Source of the DNA: Gleimia europaea ACS-120-V-Col10b
GTDB taxonomy: Bacteria > Actinomycetota > Actinomycetes > Actinomycetales > Actinomycetaceae
Assembly: GCF_000411155.1 (NCBI RefSeq)
Contig: NZ_KE150266.1
Location: forward strand, 1,488,001 to 1,552,000
Length of the DNA stretch: 64,000 bases
Direction: 5' to 3'
Of the stretch, positions 50,915 to 59,538 are shown one piece after another (position 1 is the first letter of the stretch; each line of letters starts with the position of its first letter). Below the pieces are notes generated by a model. The model saw only the letters and a program-made list of their open reading frames with translations, did not search any database and was not told the origin of the DNA. The translations under genes were made by a program, and so were the position numbers.

Positions 50915-52138
50915 TCAAACTTCGCTCACTATAAGCGCGATCTGTTCACACGTTTTAGTGATCTGCTCGCACGTGCGCGCCGGTAAGATGGGGCGTTCAT
51001 TTTGCGGGCCGGCCTCGAGCAAGACGAGGCATCCCGCGAGCTTCTTCAAGTTTTCAACCTCTACATTTCCACGCAAATCAATCAGGACTTCAGCCAGGCG
51101 CGTTGAGAGGATCGCCAGGCGGGTCCATTCCTCGTCATTGCCCGCCACGCGCGCCCATTCCTTGGCTGGCAAATACTTGCCCGTTAAATCAATCGCGCGG
51201 CGGATCCACACCGCCTGTAGCAGTTCAGCCTCAATCTGCAACAGATCTGTAGCAGATGGGTTCTGCAGGGCGGACAGCGCCTGCACGGATTCAGACACGA
51301 GCTTTTGTGCGTGAGCCAAGCCGGCGCGCATGCGCGCAGAAACCTCAGAACCCGCAGTGGGGGAGACCTTCGCAACCTCCAGGCGGGCTACGGCAAGCCC
51401 CTCCTTAATCTCGCTGGCAAGACGGGCCAGGCCATACGTTGGATCCGGGCTCACGTAGCGGCCCGCACGAACCGAGGCGCGATGCGGGTTAACCGTAGCG
51501 GGCTCGTCTGTCCGGTAGGCCGCAAGGGCGTGCGCGTACTTGTTTGCCCGCAGGGTGCGTAGCGGCGTGGCCGGCTCTTTAAGAGCTAACACCGCAGCAT
51601 TCATCCGCGTGCAACCTGTGGGAAGCTCGGCCTTGCCCTCCACCACGGTCACGTCGGCCAAACAAGGCGCCGCAAGCGCGCGAGCCCGGCCCAGCGCGAA
51701 CCGCAAATCTGCACACGCGTCCTCGCCAAACATCCACCGCGAAGCCCAGTACTCGCGGCGCATTTGTCGGATTGCGCCGTCCAGGTCAAATGCGCTTAGC
51801 GGATCCGCCGCAGGCGTTAATACTTCGTTTGCATCTTCTTCGCTTTGGCCCTCGGCTTCGATTTCGATTTCAGAGGAAGTGGATTCCCCCTCTTTATCCG
51901 AATCGGTGGCGGCCGGGTGAACTTCGGCTGATTTGCTGGCAACGGTTCGCGCTGGTTCTGTGGGCGAGGCCGTAGCGTTGCTGGAGGGGGACAGTGCAGA
52001 TGTAGGTGCCTCTTCAAAGCTTGCGGCGGGGGCCTCGCCGCGCTGCTGATTGCGAGAATGTCGCGCAGAAACTACAACGACAACCGCAACGACCATGAGC
52101 GCCGCGCCCGCGCCAAACAACCAAACCACCGTGTTCAC
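50915..52138 (-). CDS. Single-pass membrane protein with disordered linker, unknown function
   Basis: A 407-residue protein without a recognised family. One N-terminal membrane helix (about 4-27) is followed by a Ser/Glu/Ala-rich, probably disordered segment (about 30-110) and a helical cytosolic domain (about 115-407). The GTG at 52138 is supported by GGGAGG. It is the first gene of the operon with the TPM protein (43 bases apart), PspA and NYN. An anchoring or scaffold role for PspA or the TPM protein is a guess based on position. Confidence 0.65.
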   Translation of the reverse strand: MNTVVWLFGAGAALMVVAVVVVVSARHSRNQQRGEAPAASFEEAPTSALSPSSNATASPTEPARTVASKSAEVHPAATDSDKEGESTSSEIEIEAEGQSEEDANEVLTPAADPLSAFDLDGAIRQMRREYWASRWMFGEDACADLRFALGRARALAAPCLADVTVVEGKAELPTGCTRMNAAVLALKEPATPLRTLRANKYAHALAAYRTDEPATVNPHRASVRAGRYVSPDPTYGLARLASEIKEGLAVARLEVAKVSPTAGSEVSARMRAGLAHAQKLVSESVQALSALQNPSATDLLQIEAELLQAVWIRRAIDLTGKYLPAKEWARVAGNDEEWTRLAILSTRLAEVLIDLRGNVEVENLKKLAGCLVLLEAGPQNERPILPARTCEQITKTCEQIALIVSEV

Positions 52139-52286
52139 GTGGCCTCCCTCATCAATACTGCGATGCGCCACACCAACCAACTTTCAGCGCAAATGCGCTA
52201 CCCCTTGGCGATGATAATGTCTCTCGCACTATCATAGGGGCAAGACGTAACAACAGAAGCGAGAAAAGCAGACTTAGGAGGCCCCA

Positions 52287-52664
52287 GTGCCCACCGGCAA
52301 GGTGAAATTCTTCGACGCGGATCGGGGATTCGGATTTATCGAAGGAGACGACGGTGAATCCGTGTTCCTCCATGCATCCGCACTGCCCGAAGGCGTCCGC
52401 GCGCCGAAGGGGGGCACTCGCGTTGAATACTCCGTAGTTGACGGCCGCAAAGGGGCGCAGGCAATGTTCGTAGAGATCCTGCAGTCCTCGCCCTCCATAA
52501 GTAAACTCAGCCGGCGCAAGCCGCAGCAAATGGTTGGGCTAGTTGAAGACCTAATTAAGGTACTCGACGCCGCATCCGGCTCGCTCCGCCACGGGAAATA
52601 CCCGAATAACTCTGACAAGATCGCGGACCTGCTCCGCGCTGTAGCGGATGATTTTGATGCCTGA
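52287..52664 (+). CDS. Cold-shock-domain protein with C-terminal extension
   Basis: A 125-residue protein: a cold-shock domain at about 1-68 with RNP1-like RGFGFIEG and RNP2-like VFLHAS, then about 55 residues (KPQQMVGLVEDLIKVLDAA) predicted helical. The extension is the type found in longer actinobacterial cold-shock proteins. The GTG start follows AGGAGG. Members bind single-stranded RNA or DNA. It overlaps the DUF3027 gene by eight bases, a conserved actinobacterial pair. Confidence 0.9.
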   Translation: MPTGKVKFFDADRGFGFIEGDDGESVFLHASALPEGVRAPKGGTRVEYSVVDGRKGAQAMFVEILQSSPSISKLSRRKPQQMVGLVEDLIKVLDAASGSLRHGKYPNNSDKIADLLRAVADDFDA

Positions 52665-53400
52665 AAACGAAAAGAACGAGCCTGCGGTAGCGGCCGACAA
52701 GATCCTAAAAGACGCGGTAAGCGAGACCCTTGATATCGTCCTCGAAGTCGTTGAACCAAGCGAAATTGGCGAACATCTCGGTTACCGCGCCGAAGGTGAG
52801 CGCCTGCTCACGCACTTCTTTGCTGCAAACAAAGAGGGCTACCAGGGTTGGCACTGGGCGGTAACCGTATCCAGGGTTCCGCGAGCGCGGCGCGTCACCG
52901 TATCCGAAATTGACCTCTTGCCCGGCCAAGGGGCCCTCCTCGCACCCGAATGGGTGCCGTGGGAGGAACGCTTGCGTCCGTCCGATGTCTCCCCATCAGA
53001 CGTACTGCCGTACCGCCAGGAGGATCCGCGCCTCACCTTGATCCGCGACTCCAAGTACGGGTCAGACGAACCACCGCTCTCGCGCGTACGCACCCTCTCC
53101 CCGGAAGGAATCGACGCCGCGCGCACCCGGTGGCGCAGGCGCACCCGCGCCAGGGTGAACAAGACCGATTCGAAATCCACGTGCGCATCCTGCGGATTCC
53201 TCGTAGCCCTGCGCTCCGAGCTGGGAGAGAGCTTTGGTGTCTGCTCTAACGAGTGGTCCGGCCATGACGGCCGCCTCGTGCCCCTCACGTACGCGTGCGG
53301 CGCCCACTCCGAAACCGACGTGCAGGAAAACGGTAGCCATTGGAACGTAGTACCACCGCGCGTGAACGAAATGGACCTAGAGGTCATCACTGATCTCTAA
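52657..53400 (+). CDS. DUF3027-family protein
   Basis: A 247-residue protein matching the actinobacterial DUF3027 family. Conserved segments visible are RLLTHFFAANKEGYQGWHWAVTVSRVPRARRVTVSE, LLPGQGALLAPEWVPWEERLRP and a cysteine pair CASCGFLVAL followed by FGVCSNEWSG and YACGAHSE, suggesting a zinc site. The ATG at 52657 is preferred to that three codons earlier, but both overlap the cold-shock gene. Function is unknown. The link to RNA or cold shock is by association only. Confidence 0.85.
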   Translation: MPENEKNEPAVAADKILKDAVSETLDIVLEVVEPSEIGEHLGYRAEGERLLTHFFAANKEGYQGWHWAVTVSRVPRARRVTVSEIDLLPGQGALLAPEWVPWEERLRPSDVSPSDVLPYRQEDPRLTLIRDSKYGSDEPPLSRVRTLSPEGIDAARTRWRRRTRARVNKTDSKSTCASCGFLVALRSELGESFGVCSNEWSGHDGRLVPLTYACGAHSETDVQENGSHWNVVPPRVNEMDLEVITDL

Positions 53401-53495
53401 AACCCGAAAACACGCGGAAAATGTGACCCCCGCTACCCGGTGTCCACATGGTGGGAGTCCAATCAAAAAAGCGAGCACAGTGAGACCATTAACCT

Positions 53496-54923
53496 GTGAG
53501 TACCAATACTGCACAGCGCTCAAAGCTAGATAGTTTCTTTCACATCACTGAACGCGGTTCCACAATTGGTCGTGAAGTACGCGGTGGCTTTGTCACCTTC
53601 TTCGCAATGGCCTACATCCTCGTTCTTAATCCCATCATCCTATCCTCCGCATTCCCTGAAGACGGATCTCTAACGATCCCCACCATCGCGGCGGCCACGG
53701 CACTCGTAGCAGGCGTCATGACAATTCTCATGGGCCTTGTTGCTAACTACCCGATGGCGCTCGCGGCCGGCATGGGCTTGAACGCCATGGTTGCGTTCAC
53801 CCTCGTTCTCGGTTCGGGCCTCACCTTCCAAGAGGCAATGGGCCTGATCGTTTGGGAAGGCATCCTCATCACCATCCTGGTTCTAACCGGATTCCGCGAG
53901 GCCGTCTTTAACGCCGTACCGAACCAGCTCAAGGTTGCAATTTCGGTTGGTATCGGCCTGTTCATCGCCTTCGTTGGCCTTATTAACGCGGGCATTATCC
54001 GGCCTGGCGGCACTCCCGTTCAGCTGGGCATTGACGGTTCGCTCGCCGGCTGGCCGGCCCTCGTGTTCGTAGTTGGCCTAATGCTAACCATCGTGCTTTA
54101 TGTGCGTGAGGTTCGCGGCGCGATCCTCATCGGTATCATTTCGTCCACCGTACTCGCCGTCATCATTCAGGCCATCGCCTCAATCGGACCAAAGACGGAA
54201 GATAATCCGACCGGCTGGGGCGTCACCGTTCCCGAGCTTTCTGGCTCCCCGGTTTCGCTTCCCGACTTCTCGTCGCTCGGCGCATTCGACCTATTCGGCG
54301 CGTTTGGTAAGCTCGGCCCGCTCGCGGTCGTACTTCTGATCTTCTCCCTCATGCTCGCTGACTTCTTCGACACCATGGGCACCATGGTTGCGATTGGCGC
54401 TGAAGGTGACCTACTTGACGAGAACGGCACCCCGCCGCGTTCGCGTCAGATCCTCGTCATCGACTCGCTCGCCGCTATCGCCGGCGGTCTGGCAGGCACC
54501 TCCTCCAACACGTCCTACGTCGAATCCTCGGCAGGCGTTGGGGAAGGCGCGCGCACTGGCCTCGCCTCCGTGGTAACGGGCATCCTCTTCCTGCTGTCCA
54601 TCTTCCTCGCACCCGTCGTGGAGCTAGTGCCAACCGAGGCTGCGTCAACCGCCCTCGTGTTCGTGGGATTCCTCATGATGACGCAGGTGCTAGACATCGA
54701 ATGGAAGAAGCCAGAGATTGCAATTCCGGCGTTCCTCACGATCGCGTTCATGCCTTTCGCATACTCCATTTCGGTGGGTATCGGCACCGGCTTCATCACC
54801 TACGTGGTTGCCGCAGTGGCAGTTGGCAAGGCAAAGGAAGTTAAGCCGCTCATGTGGATCGTTTCCATACTGTTTGCGATTTACTTCGTGCTTGGCCCCA
54901 TCCAAGCTGTGCTCGGAGCGTAA
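53496..54923 (+). CDS. NCS2-family purine permease (guanine/hypoxanthine type)
   Basis: A 475-residue membrane transporter of the AzgA/PbuG branch of nucleobase permeases, about fourteen hydrophobic segments. Signatures are GGFVTFFAMAYILVLNPIIL, AAGMGLNAMVAFTLV, the DFFDTMGTMVAIG motif and SSNTSYVESSAGVGEGARTG with the substrate-site Glu. It imports guanine, hypoxanthine or adenine with protons. The GTG start has no clear ribosome site. A purine salvage role is likely alongside the wall-anchored nucleotidase encoded elsewhere in the window. Confidence 0.9.
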   Translation: MSTNTAQRSKLDSFFHITERGSTIGREVRGGFVTFFAMAYILVLNPIILSSAFPEDGSLTIPTIAAATALVAGVMTILMGLVANYPMALAAGMGLNAMVAFTLVLGSGLTFQEAMGLIVWEGILITILVLTGFREAVFNAVPNQLKVAISVGIGLFIAFVGLINAGIIRPGGTPVQLGIDGSLAGWPALVFVVGLMLTIVLYVREVRGAILIGIISSTVLAVIIQAIASIGPKTEDNPTGWGVTVPELSGSPVSLPDFSSLGAFDLFGAFGKLGPLAVVLLIFSLMLADFFDTMGTMVAIGAEGDLLDENGTPPRSRQILVIDSLAAIAGGLAGTSSNTSYVESSAGVGEGARTGLASVVTGILFLLSIFLAPVVELVPTEAASTALVFVGFLMMTQVLDIEWKKPEIAIPAFLTIAFMPFAYSISVGIGTGFITYVVAAVAVGKAKEVKPLMWIVSILFAIYFVLGPIQAVLGA

Positions 54924-54993
54924 ACTCCCGCTACGGGCAACGGATCAGACTGATCCTGGACAACGCCCATAGCTACAGCCCAATACTCGGCGT

Positions 54994-55022
54994 GGCTCGC
55001 GAAGCTAACCTCTTCGCGAGCC
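54994..55022 (+). terminator. 11-bp inverted repeat after the purine permease gene
   Basis: GGCTCGCGAAG (54994-55004) and CTTCGCGAGCC (55012-55022) with a seven-base loop, 70 bases after the permease stop. No T tract follows. It could be a terminator or an operator for the MFS gene. Confidence 0.5.
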
Positions 55023-55198
55023 GCATTAGAATTTGCGCTCCATTATGCGAACGCAAAGCGGAAGAAGGAGGAACCGGGCGCCTCTTGCACGGGGTGAGAG
55101 GCCTAAACGTTCACAGAACAAGACGGGTAACCCGGCTCCCTCTCTGACGTAGCGGCGTGTAAACGATGCTGGCATTATTGAAAAAGGAGGTATACGAG

Positions 55199-56500
55199 GT
55201 GTCCAAAACGTTCGAATCATTGAAGTACTTCAACTACAGACTATGGTTCGGCGCCAACATCATTTCCTCCACCGGCATGTGGATGCAGCGCATCGCGCAA
55301 GACTGGGTGGTACTCACCGTCCTCTCCCAAGGTTCTGCCACCGCGATCGGGGTCACCACGGCCCTGCAATTCTTACCCATCCTTTTGTTCAGCCCGTGGG
55401 CTGGCGTGATCGTAGACCGCGTTAATCGCAGGAACCTCATCCAATTCACGCAGGGCATGATCGGCCTCATGTCGCTAATCCTGGGCATCCTCATTCTTAC
55501 CAACACGGCGCAATTGTGGCACGTGTACGTACTCGCATTCCTTGCTGGCATACTCTCGACCATCGACGCGCCCGCCCGCCAAACCTTCGTTTCTGAACTC
55601 GTGCCGCTCAGCTCCCTGCCCAATGCGGTTGGCCTCAACTCAGCAGCATTCAACGTGGCTCGGCTAATCGGGCCTGCCCTTGCTGGCCTCGTCATCGAAT
55701 GGGTAGGGCCAGGCTGGGTATTCATCGTCAACCTGCTTCTATTTGCTGCGCCCGTAACTGCGGTTGCATTGATGAATAAGAACCTGCTTACCCCCGCCAG
55801 TCGCGTGAAACGTGAAAGCGGGCAGATACGAGAGGGTATTCGCTACGTGATGGGCCGCACCGACATCGTGGTCATCATGATAGTGGCTGGAACCGTGTCC
55901 GCATTCGCAATGAACTTCCAGCTCACCTCCGCTGTCATGGCCACCGAAGTATACGGCAAAGGCGCCGGTGAGTACGGGATCCTCGGATCATTCATGGCTA
56001 TCGGTTCGCTAACGGGCGCGCTCCTTGCCGCACGGCGAAAGTTCCCGCGCGTCCGCCTCGTGGTGATCTCCGCATTCCTCTTTGGGATATGCGACATCGC
56101 CCTCGCGCTTGCGCCAACCTATGAAATATTTGCGATCATGGCCATCCCCACGGGCTTGGCAATGCTCACTATGATCACGTCTGCCAACGCGACCATCCAA
56201 ATCTCCACCGACCCCGCAATGCGCGGGCGCGTCATGTCGCTCTACCTCATGGTCTACATGGGGTCCACGCCCATCGGCGCGCCCATCATCGGCTGGGTTG
56301 CCGACACCTGGGGCGGGCCCTGGTCACTGGCCGTGGGTGGCATTGCCGCAGTTGTTGTATCCGTTGCCGCCGCCATCTGGGCAATCAAATCCTGGGACGT
56401 GCGCATAAAGGCCAGCTGGTCTCGCCGTCCCATCACCACCTACGGTCCGCGCGAGCGAGCCCGCGACCTCGAAGCTGGTGGAGACCAGCCCGCGGATTAG
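55199..56500 (+). CDS. MFS exporter (enterobactin exporter-like group)
   Basis: A 433-residue major facilitator protein with about eleven or twelve helices. The opening FESLKYFNYRLWFGANIISSTGMWMQRIAQDWVVL and the loop DRVNRRNLI after helix 2 are typical of the EntS-like exporters found widely in actinobacteria. The GTG start is chosen because AAAAAGGAGG lies eight bases upstream. The C-terminal 40 residues are charged and cytosolic. The substrate is unknown; drug, siderophore or metabolite efflux is usual. Confidence 0.83.
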   Translation: MSKTFESLKYFNYRLWFGANIISSTGMWMQRIAQDWVVLTVLSQGSATAIGVTTALQFLPILLFSPWAGVIVDRVNRRNLIQFTQGMIGLMSLILGILILTNTAQLWHVYVLAFLAGILSTIDAPARQTFVSELVPLSSLPNAVGLNSAAFNVARLIGPALAGLVIEWVGPGWVFIVNLLLFAAPVTAVALMNKNLLTPASRVKRESGQIREGIRYVMGRTDIVVIMIVAGTVSAFAMNFQLTSAVMATEVYGKGAGEYGILGSFMAIGSLTGALLAARRKFPRVRLVVISAFLFGICDIALALAPTYEIFAIMAIPTGLAMLTMITSANATIQISTDPAMRGRVMSLYLMVYMGSTPIGAPIIGWVADTWGGPWSLAVGGIAAVVVSVAAAIWAIKSWDVRIKASWSRRPITTYGPRERARDLEAGGDQPAD

Positions 56501-56519
56501 CAAGCCTTTAAGAGCAGTC

Positions 56520-56555
56520 AAGAGGCCCCGACAACGTCAGCTGGTGGGGCCTCTT
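56520..56555. terminator. Terminator between convergent MFS and serC genes
   Basis: AAGAGGCCCC (56520-56529) and GGGGCCTCTT (56546-56555), a perfect 10-bp stem with a 16-base loop. It can act on both strands. Confidence 0.7.
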
Positions 56556-56619
56556 ACTCAAATTACTCGATAGGGGCGAATAAGCCTCATAAATCAAAAG
56601 CTAAACGCCGGGCGGGCTG

Positions 56620-57744
56620 CTACAGGCGCTCAACCACAAAGTCGATACAGCGTAGCAGGGCCGAAACATCTTGCGGATTCACCGACGGGAACGCGCCAAT
56701 GCGTAGCTGATTGCGACCCAGCTTGCGGTACGGATCTACATCAACCACCCCGTTGTCACGCAACACCCGCGAAACTACGGACGCATCCACGCCCTCGAAA
56801 TCAATGGTGGCCACAACCGGAGAACGCAACGCAGGATCGATAACAAAGGGAGAGGCAAACTTGCTGTGCTCAGCCCACATGTAAATCAAATCCGTTGACG
56901 CCTTCGACCGCCTTGCCGTAGCGTCCAAACCGCCCAGGGCCAGCATCCACTCAAGTTGCGCGTGCATCATTAGCAACGTAGCGAGGGCGGGAGTGTTCAG
57001 CGTCTGATCTTTGCGCGAGTTATCAATCGCGATAGAAAGATCCAAAAACTGCGGCATCCACCTGTCCGCATCAGTGTGCAACTGCTGGGCGCGTTCAATC
57101 GCTGCGGGGGAGAGGATCGCAAACCAAATACCGCCGTCAGAGCCAAAACACTTTTGCGGCGCAAAGTAGTAGGCGTCCGTTTGCGCAATATCCACGCTGG
57201 CCCCGCCGGCAACCGAAGTTGCATCCACCAAGCACAGGCCTCCCGGTGTGCGCTCCACGGGAGAAATAACGCCCGTGGACGTCTCGTGGTGCGGCCACGC
57301 GTACACGTCCGCATCCGCAACCGGTTCAACTGTTGCAAGCTGCCCGGCAGGAGCGTCAAAACGCGCCGGCTCGTCCAAGAACGGGGCGCGGGCGGCCTCC
57401 TCGTAAAACTTTGCACCGAACTCGCCAAACGTCGCGTGCGCGGAGCGCTTTCTAATCAGCGAAGTCGTAGCTACCGCCCAAAACGCTGTGGAACCACCAT
57501 TACCCAACACAACTTCGTACCCGTCGGGGATGTTGAATAGGCGCGCAATCATCTCGCGCACCTCCCCAACAACGTTGCGCACCGGTGGCTTTCGATGACT
57601 CGTACCCATAATTAGGTAAGGGGACCTTGGCGTATTCCCGTCCGCCAAACGGTCAATTTGTTCCCTACGTACAAGCGAAGGCCCTGAGCCGAAACGCCCA
57701 TCTTTAGGTAAAAGATCAAATGGAATCTGTATTTTGGTCGCCAT
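56620..57744 (-). CDS. serC: Phosphoserine aminotransferase
   Basis: A 374-residue PLP enzyme of the actinobacterial SerC type. The start region FGSGPSLVRREQ, MGTSHRKPPVRNVVGEVREM and NGGSTAFW are typical, and the PLP lysine is in YYFAPQKCFGSDGGIW. The C-terminal LGRNQLRIGAFPSVNPQDV completes the fold. It converts 3-phosphohydroxypyruvate to phosphoserine, and also serves vitamin B6 synthesis in some bacteria. It is divergent from the dtxR gene across a 114-base space that holds a long dyad. Confidence 0.93.
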   Translation of the reverse strand: MATKIQIPFDLLPKDGRFGSGPSLVRREQIDRLADGNTPRSPYLIMGTSHRKPPVRNVVGEVREMIARLFNIPDGYEVVLGNGGSTAFWAVATTSLIRKRSAHATFGEFGAKFYEEAARAPFLDEPARFDAPAGQLATVEPVADADVYAWPHHETSTGVISPVERTPGGLCLVDATSVAGGASVDIAQTDAYYFAPQKCFGSDGGIWFAILSPAAIERAQQLHTDADRWMPQFLDLSIAIDNSRKDQTLNTPALATLLMMHAQLEWMLALGGLDATARRSKASTDLIYMWAEHSKFASPFVIDPALRSPVVATIDFEGVDASVVSRVLRDNGVVDVDPYRKLGRNQLRIGAFPSVNPQDVSALLRCIDFVVERL

Positions 57745-57766
57745 ACTGAAGAATCTAGTCGAATAT

Positions 57767-57800
57767 GGTTCATTTATGGCAACAGGTCAATAAATGGACC
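57767..57800. promoter_or_regulatory. Long dyad between serC and dtxR
   Basis: GGTTCATTTAT (57767-57777) and ATAAATGGACC (57790-57800) are complementary at 10 of 11 positions around a 12-base spacer. It lies in the divergent promoter region. It does not resemble a DtxR iron box (TTAGGTTAGCCTAACC), so another regulator is likely. Confidence 0.4.
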
Positions 57801-57858
57801 AAATAGGGCGCGGCGCGTGCGCGCGTTCCAGTGCACAGACAACAAGACGGGGAAAAGA

Positions 57859-58554
57859 ATGCGTGACTTGATCGACACGACCGAGATGTATTTGAAAACC
57901 ATCTACGAGCTTGGAGAAGATGGAATCACCCCCATGCGGGCACGCATCGTTGAGCGCCTCGGACATTCTGGCCCCACCGTGTCTCAAACCATCGCGCGGA
58001 TGGAACGCGACGGCCTCGTGATAGTTGAAGAGGATCGCACCCTCACTTTGACCGATGAGGGCGAGGACATGGCAGTCGAAGTCATGCGCAAGCACCGTCT
58101 GGCTGAACGCCTGCTGGTGGATGTCATCGGCTTTGACTGGTCGCTCGCGCACGAAGAGGCATGCCGGTGGGAGCACGTGATGTCAGACCGGGTTGAACAG
58201 CGGCTCAAAGAAATCTTGGACTGCACCAAGAAAGACCCATATGGCAACCCGGTGCCCGGCGAATGGGAGTTGCCCGAAGGCCTAATCAGCCTTGCTGACG
58301 TTCACACCACCCTCGCAGAAGGCGAATCGAAGACCGCCGAACTTGCCCGCCTGGGCGAGCCTGTGCAATCGGAAGTGGGTGCGCTGAGCGCCCTAGACGA
58401 TATCAAAATGAGACCAGGCGATGAGATCTCGATCACCCTCAAGGACGGGGAGCTGATGCTGTCTCAACACGGCAAATCCGCGAAAGGAAAGGGATCCGTG
58501 GCTGTTCCGCAATGGGCTGAGCCGCACATATTCGTTCAGGTGAGCAAGCAATAA
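57859..58554 (+). CDS. DtxR/IdeR-family metal-dependent repressor
   Basis: A 231-residue regulator whose residues line up with Corynebacterium DtxR by number: metal site 2 Met10, Cys102, Glu105, His106 and site 1 His79, Glu83, His98 are all present. An N-terminal helix-turn-helix (TPMRARIVERLGHSGPTVSQTIARMERDG, about 24-52), a dimerisation domain (65-140) and a C-terminal SH3-like FeoA domain (about 150-231) are visible. The ATG at 57859 follows GGGGAAAAG. It most likely represses iron uptake genes when Fe(II) is plentiful. Manganese (MntR-type) response is less likely given Cys102. Confidence 0.93.
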   Translation: MRDLIDTTEMYLKTIYELGEDGITPMRARIVERLGHSGPTVSQTIARMERDGLVIVEEDRTLTLTDEGEDMAVEVMRKHRLAERLLVDVIGFDWSLAHEEACRWEHVMSDRVEQRLKEILDCTKKDPYGNPVPGEWELPEGLISLADVHTTLAEGESKTAELARLGEPVQSEVGALSALDDIKMRPGDEISITLKDGELMLSQHGKSAKGKGSVAVPQWAEPHIFVQVSKQ

Positions 58555-58665
58555 GTGGAACTGTTCACAACTTCGTTATCGTTACGTGACATTTTGGGTG
58601 CAAGTTGGTTAAAGTGAACTTGTTATTCAAAAACCTAAATAAGGCACCTTCTAAGGGAGAATATT

Positions 58666-59409
58666 TTGGCTAAGAAGATCGAGGCACGGCACCGCCGAGC
58701 ATGCCGTCCCGTAACGCCCCTAACGGACATTACTGAATCGCTCAGCCCCGTACGCGGCGTTGCATCGGTTTCCGCAACCGGACTTGCACTCACCGTCCTT
58801 AGTGGTGGTATCGCAACTGCAGCTCCTGACTCGGCTCTAGACCTCGCTCCCAAAGCGCCTCCCACCATTCAGGAAGGTCGCATTGCGCAAGCAAATCCCG
58901 TCCTCACCGCTCCGGCAGACCTCGCATGGGCATCCGGTGACGACCTATCGGTAAGCGTTGAGATTGTCGAAGAGGTAGTTGAAGAAAACCCTCTTAACGG
59001 TCGCGATCAGGCTGCTGACCGTGGATATGAGCGGGAATCTTTCCAGCAGGCTCAGGCCGCTCCGGCTTCTATTCCGTCGGCTAGCACTTCCGCAGCTGTT
59101 GGTGTAGCCGCGCAGTACATTGGTGTTCCTTACGTTTGGGCAGGCGCTTCTCCGAGTGGTTTCGACTGCTCCGGTCTTGTCTCTTACGTATACGGACAGC
59201 TCGGCTACAGCCTCCCGCACTCCTCCTACGGAATCGGTGCTTCTGGCACGCACATTCCGGCGTCCGAAGCGGCTCCTGGTGACATCGTTTACTACGGCGG
59301 CCACGTCGGTATCTACGCGGGTAACGGCATGATGATTCACTCGCCCGCACCTGGCCGAAGCGTTGAATACGCTGCGGTTTACGGAGCTCCGAGCTACGTG
59401 CGCCTCTAA
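58666..59409 (+). CDS. Secreted NlpC/P60 peptidoglycan endopeptidase
   Basis: A 247-residue exported hydrolase. A basic N-terminus is followed by a hydrophobic export segment (about 33-53). Residues about 60-140 are a Pro/Ala-rich, acidic spacer, and the NlpC/P60 domain (about 142-247) carries catalytic Cys168 in FDCSGLVSYVY, His213 in GGHVGIY and His225 in MIHSP. The start is TTG with AAGGGAGA upstream. It cleaves stem peptides (D-gamma-glutamyl-diamino-acid bond) in cell separation or wall turnover. There is no SH3b or LysM domain. The transcript ends at a strong terminator. Confidence 0.92.
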   Translation: MAKKIEARHRRACRPVTPLTDITESLSPVRGVASVSATGLALTVLSGGIATAAPDSALDLAPKAPPTIQEGRIAQANPVLTAPADLAWASGDDLSVSVEIVEEVVEENPLNGRDQAADRGYERESFQQAQAAPASIPSASTSAAVGVAAQYIGVPYVWAGASPSGFDCSGLVSYVYGQLGYSLPHSSYGIGASGTHIPASEAAPGDIVYYGGHVGIYAGNGMMIHSPAPGRSVEYAAVYGAPSYVRL

Positions 59410-59424
59410 GGTTTGACGAAAAAG

Positions 59425-59450
59425 TCCCAGCGATAGGCTGGGATTTTTTT
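59425..59450 (+). terminator. Intrinsic terminator after the NlpC/P60 gene
   Basis: TCCCAGC / GCTGGGA, a 7-bp stem with a five-base loop and a run of seven T (59444-59450). Confidence 0.9.
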
Positions 59451-59538
59451 GTACCCAAAAAGTAAACCCGTTCAGTACGGCTCACATTTTTAGCAAACTG
59501 TGTGCAAAATAGAGGAGAAAGCTACAAGGGAGGCAACA

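Noticed and set aside
58555..58665. ydaO (c-di-AMP) riboswitch before the NlpC/P60 gene
   Set aside because: Such riboswitches often precede this gene class in actinobacteria, but the leader here is only about 110 bases, shows none of the conserved core sequence, and would leave no room for a promoter.
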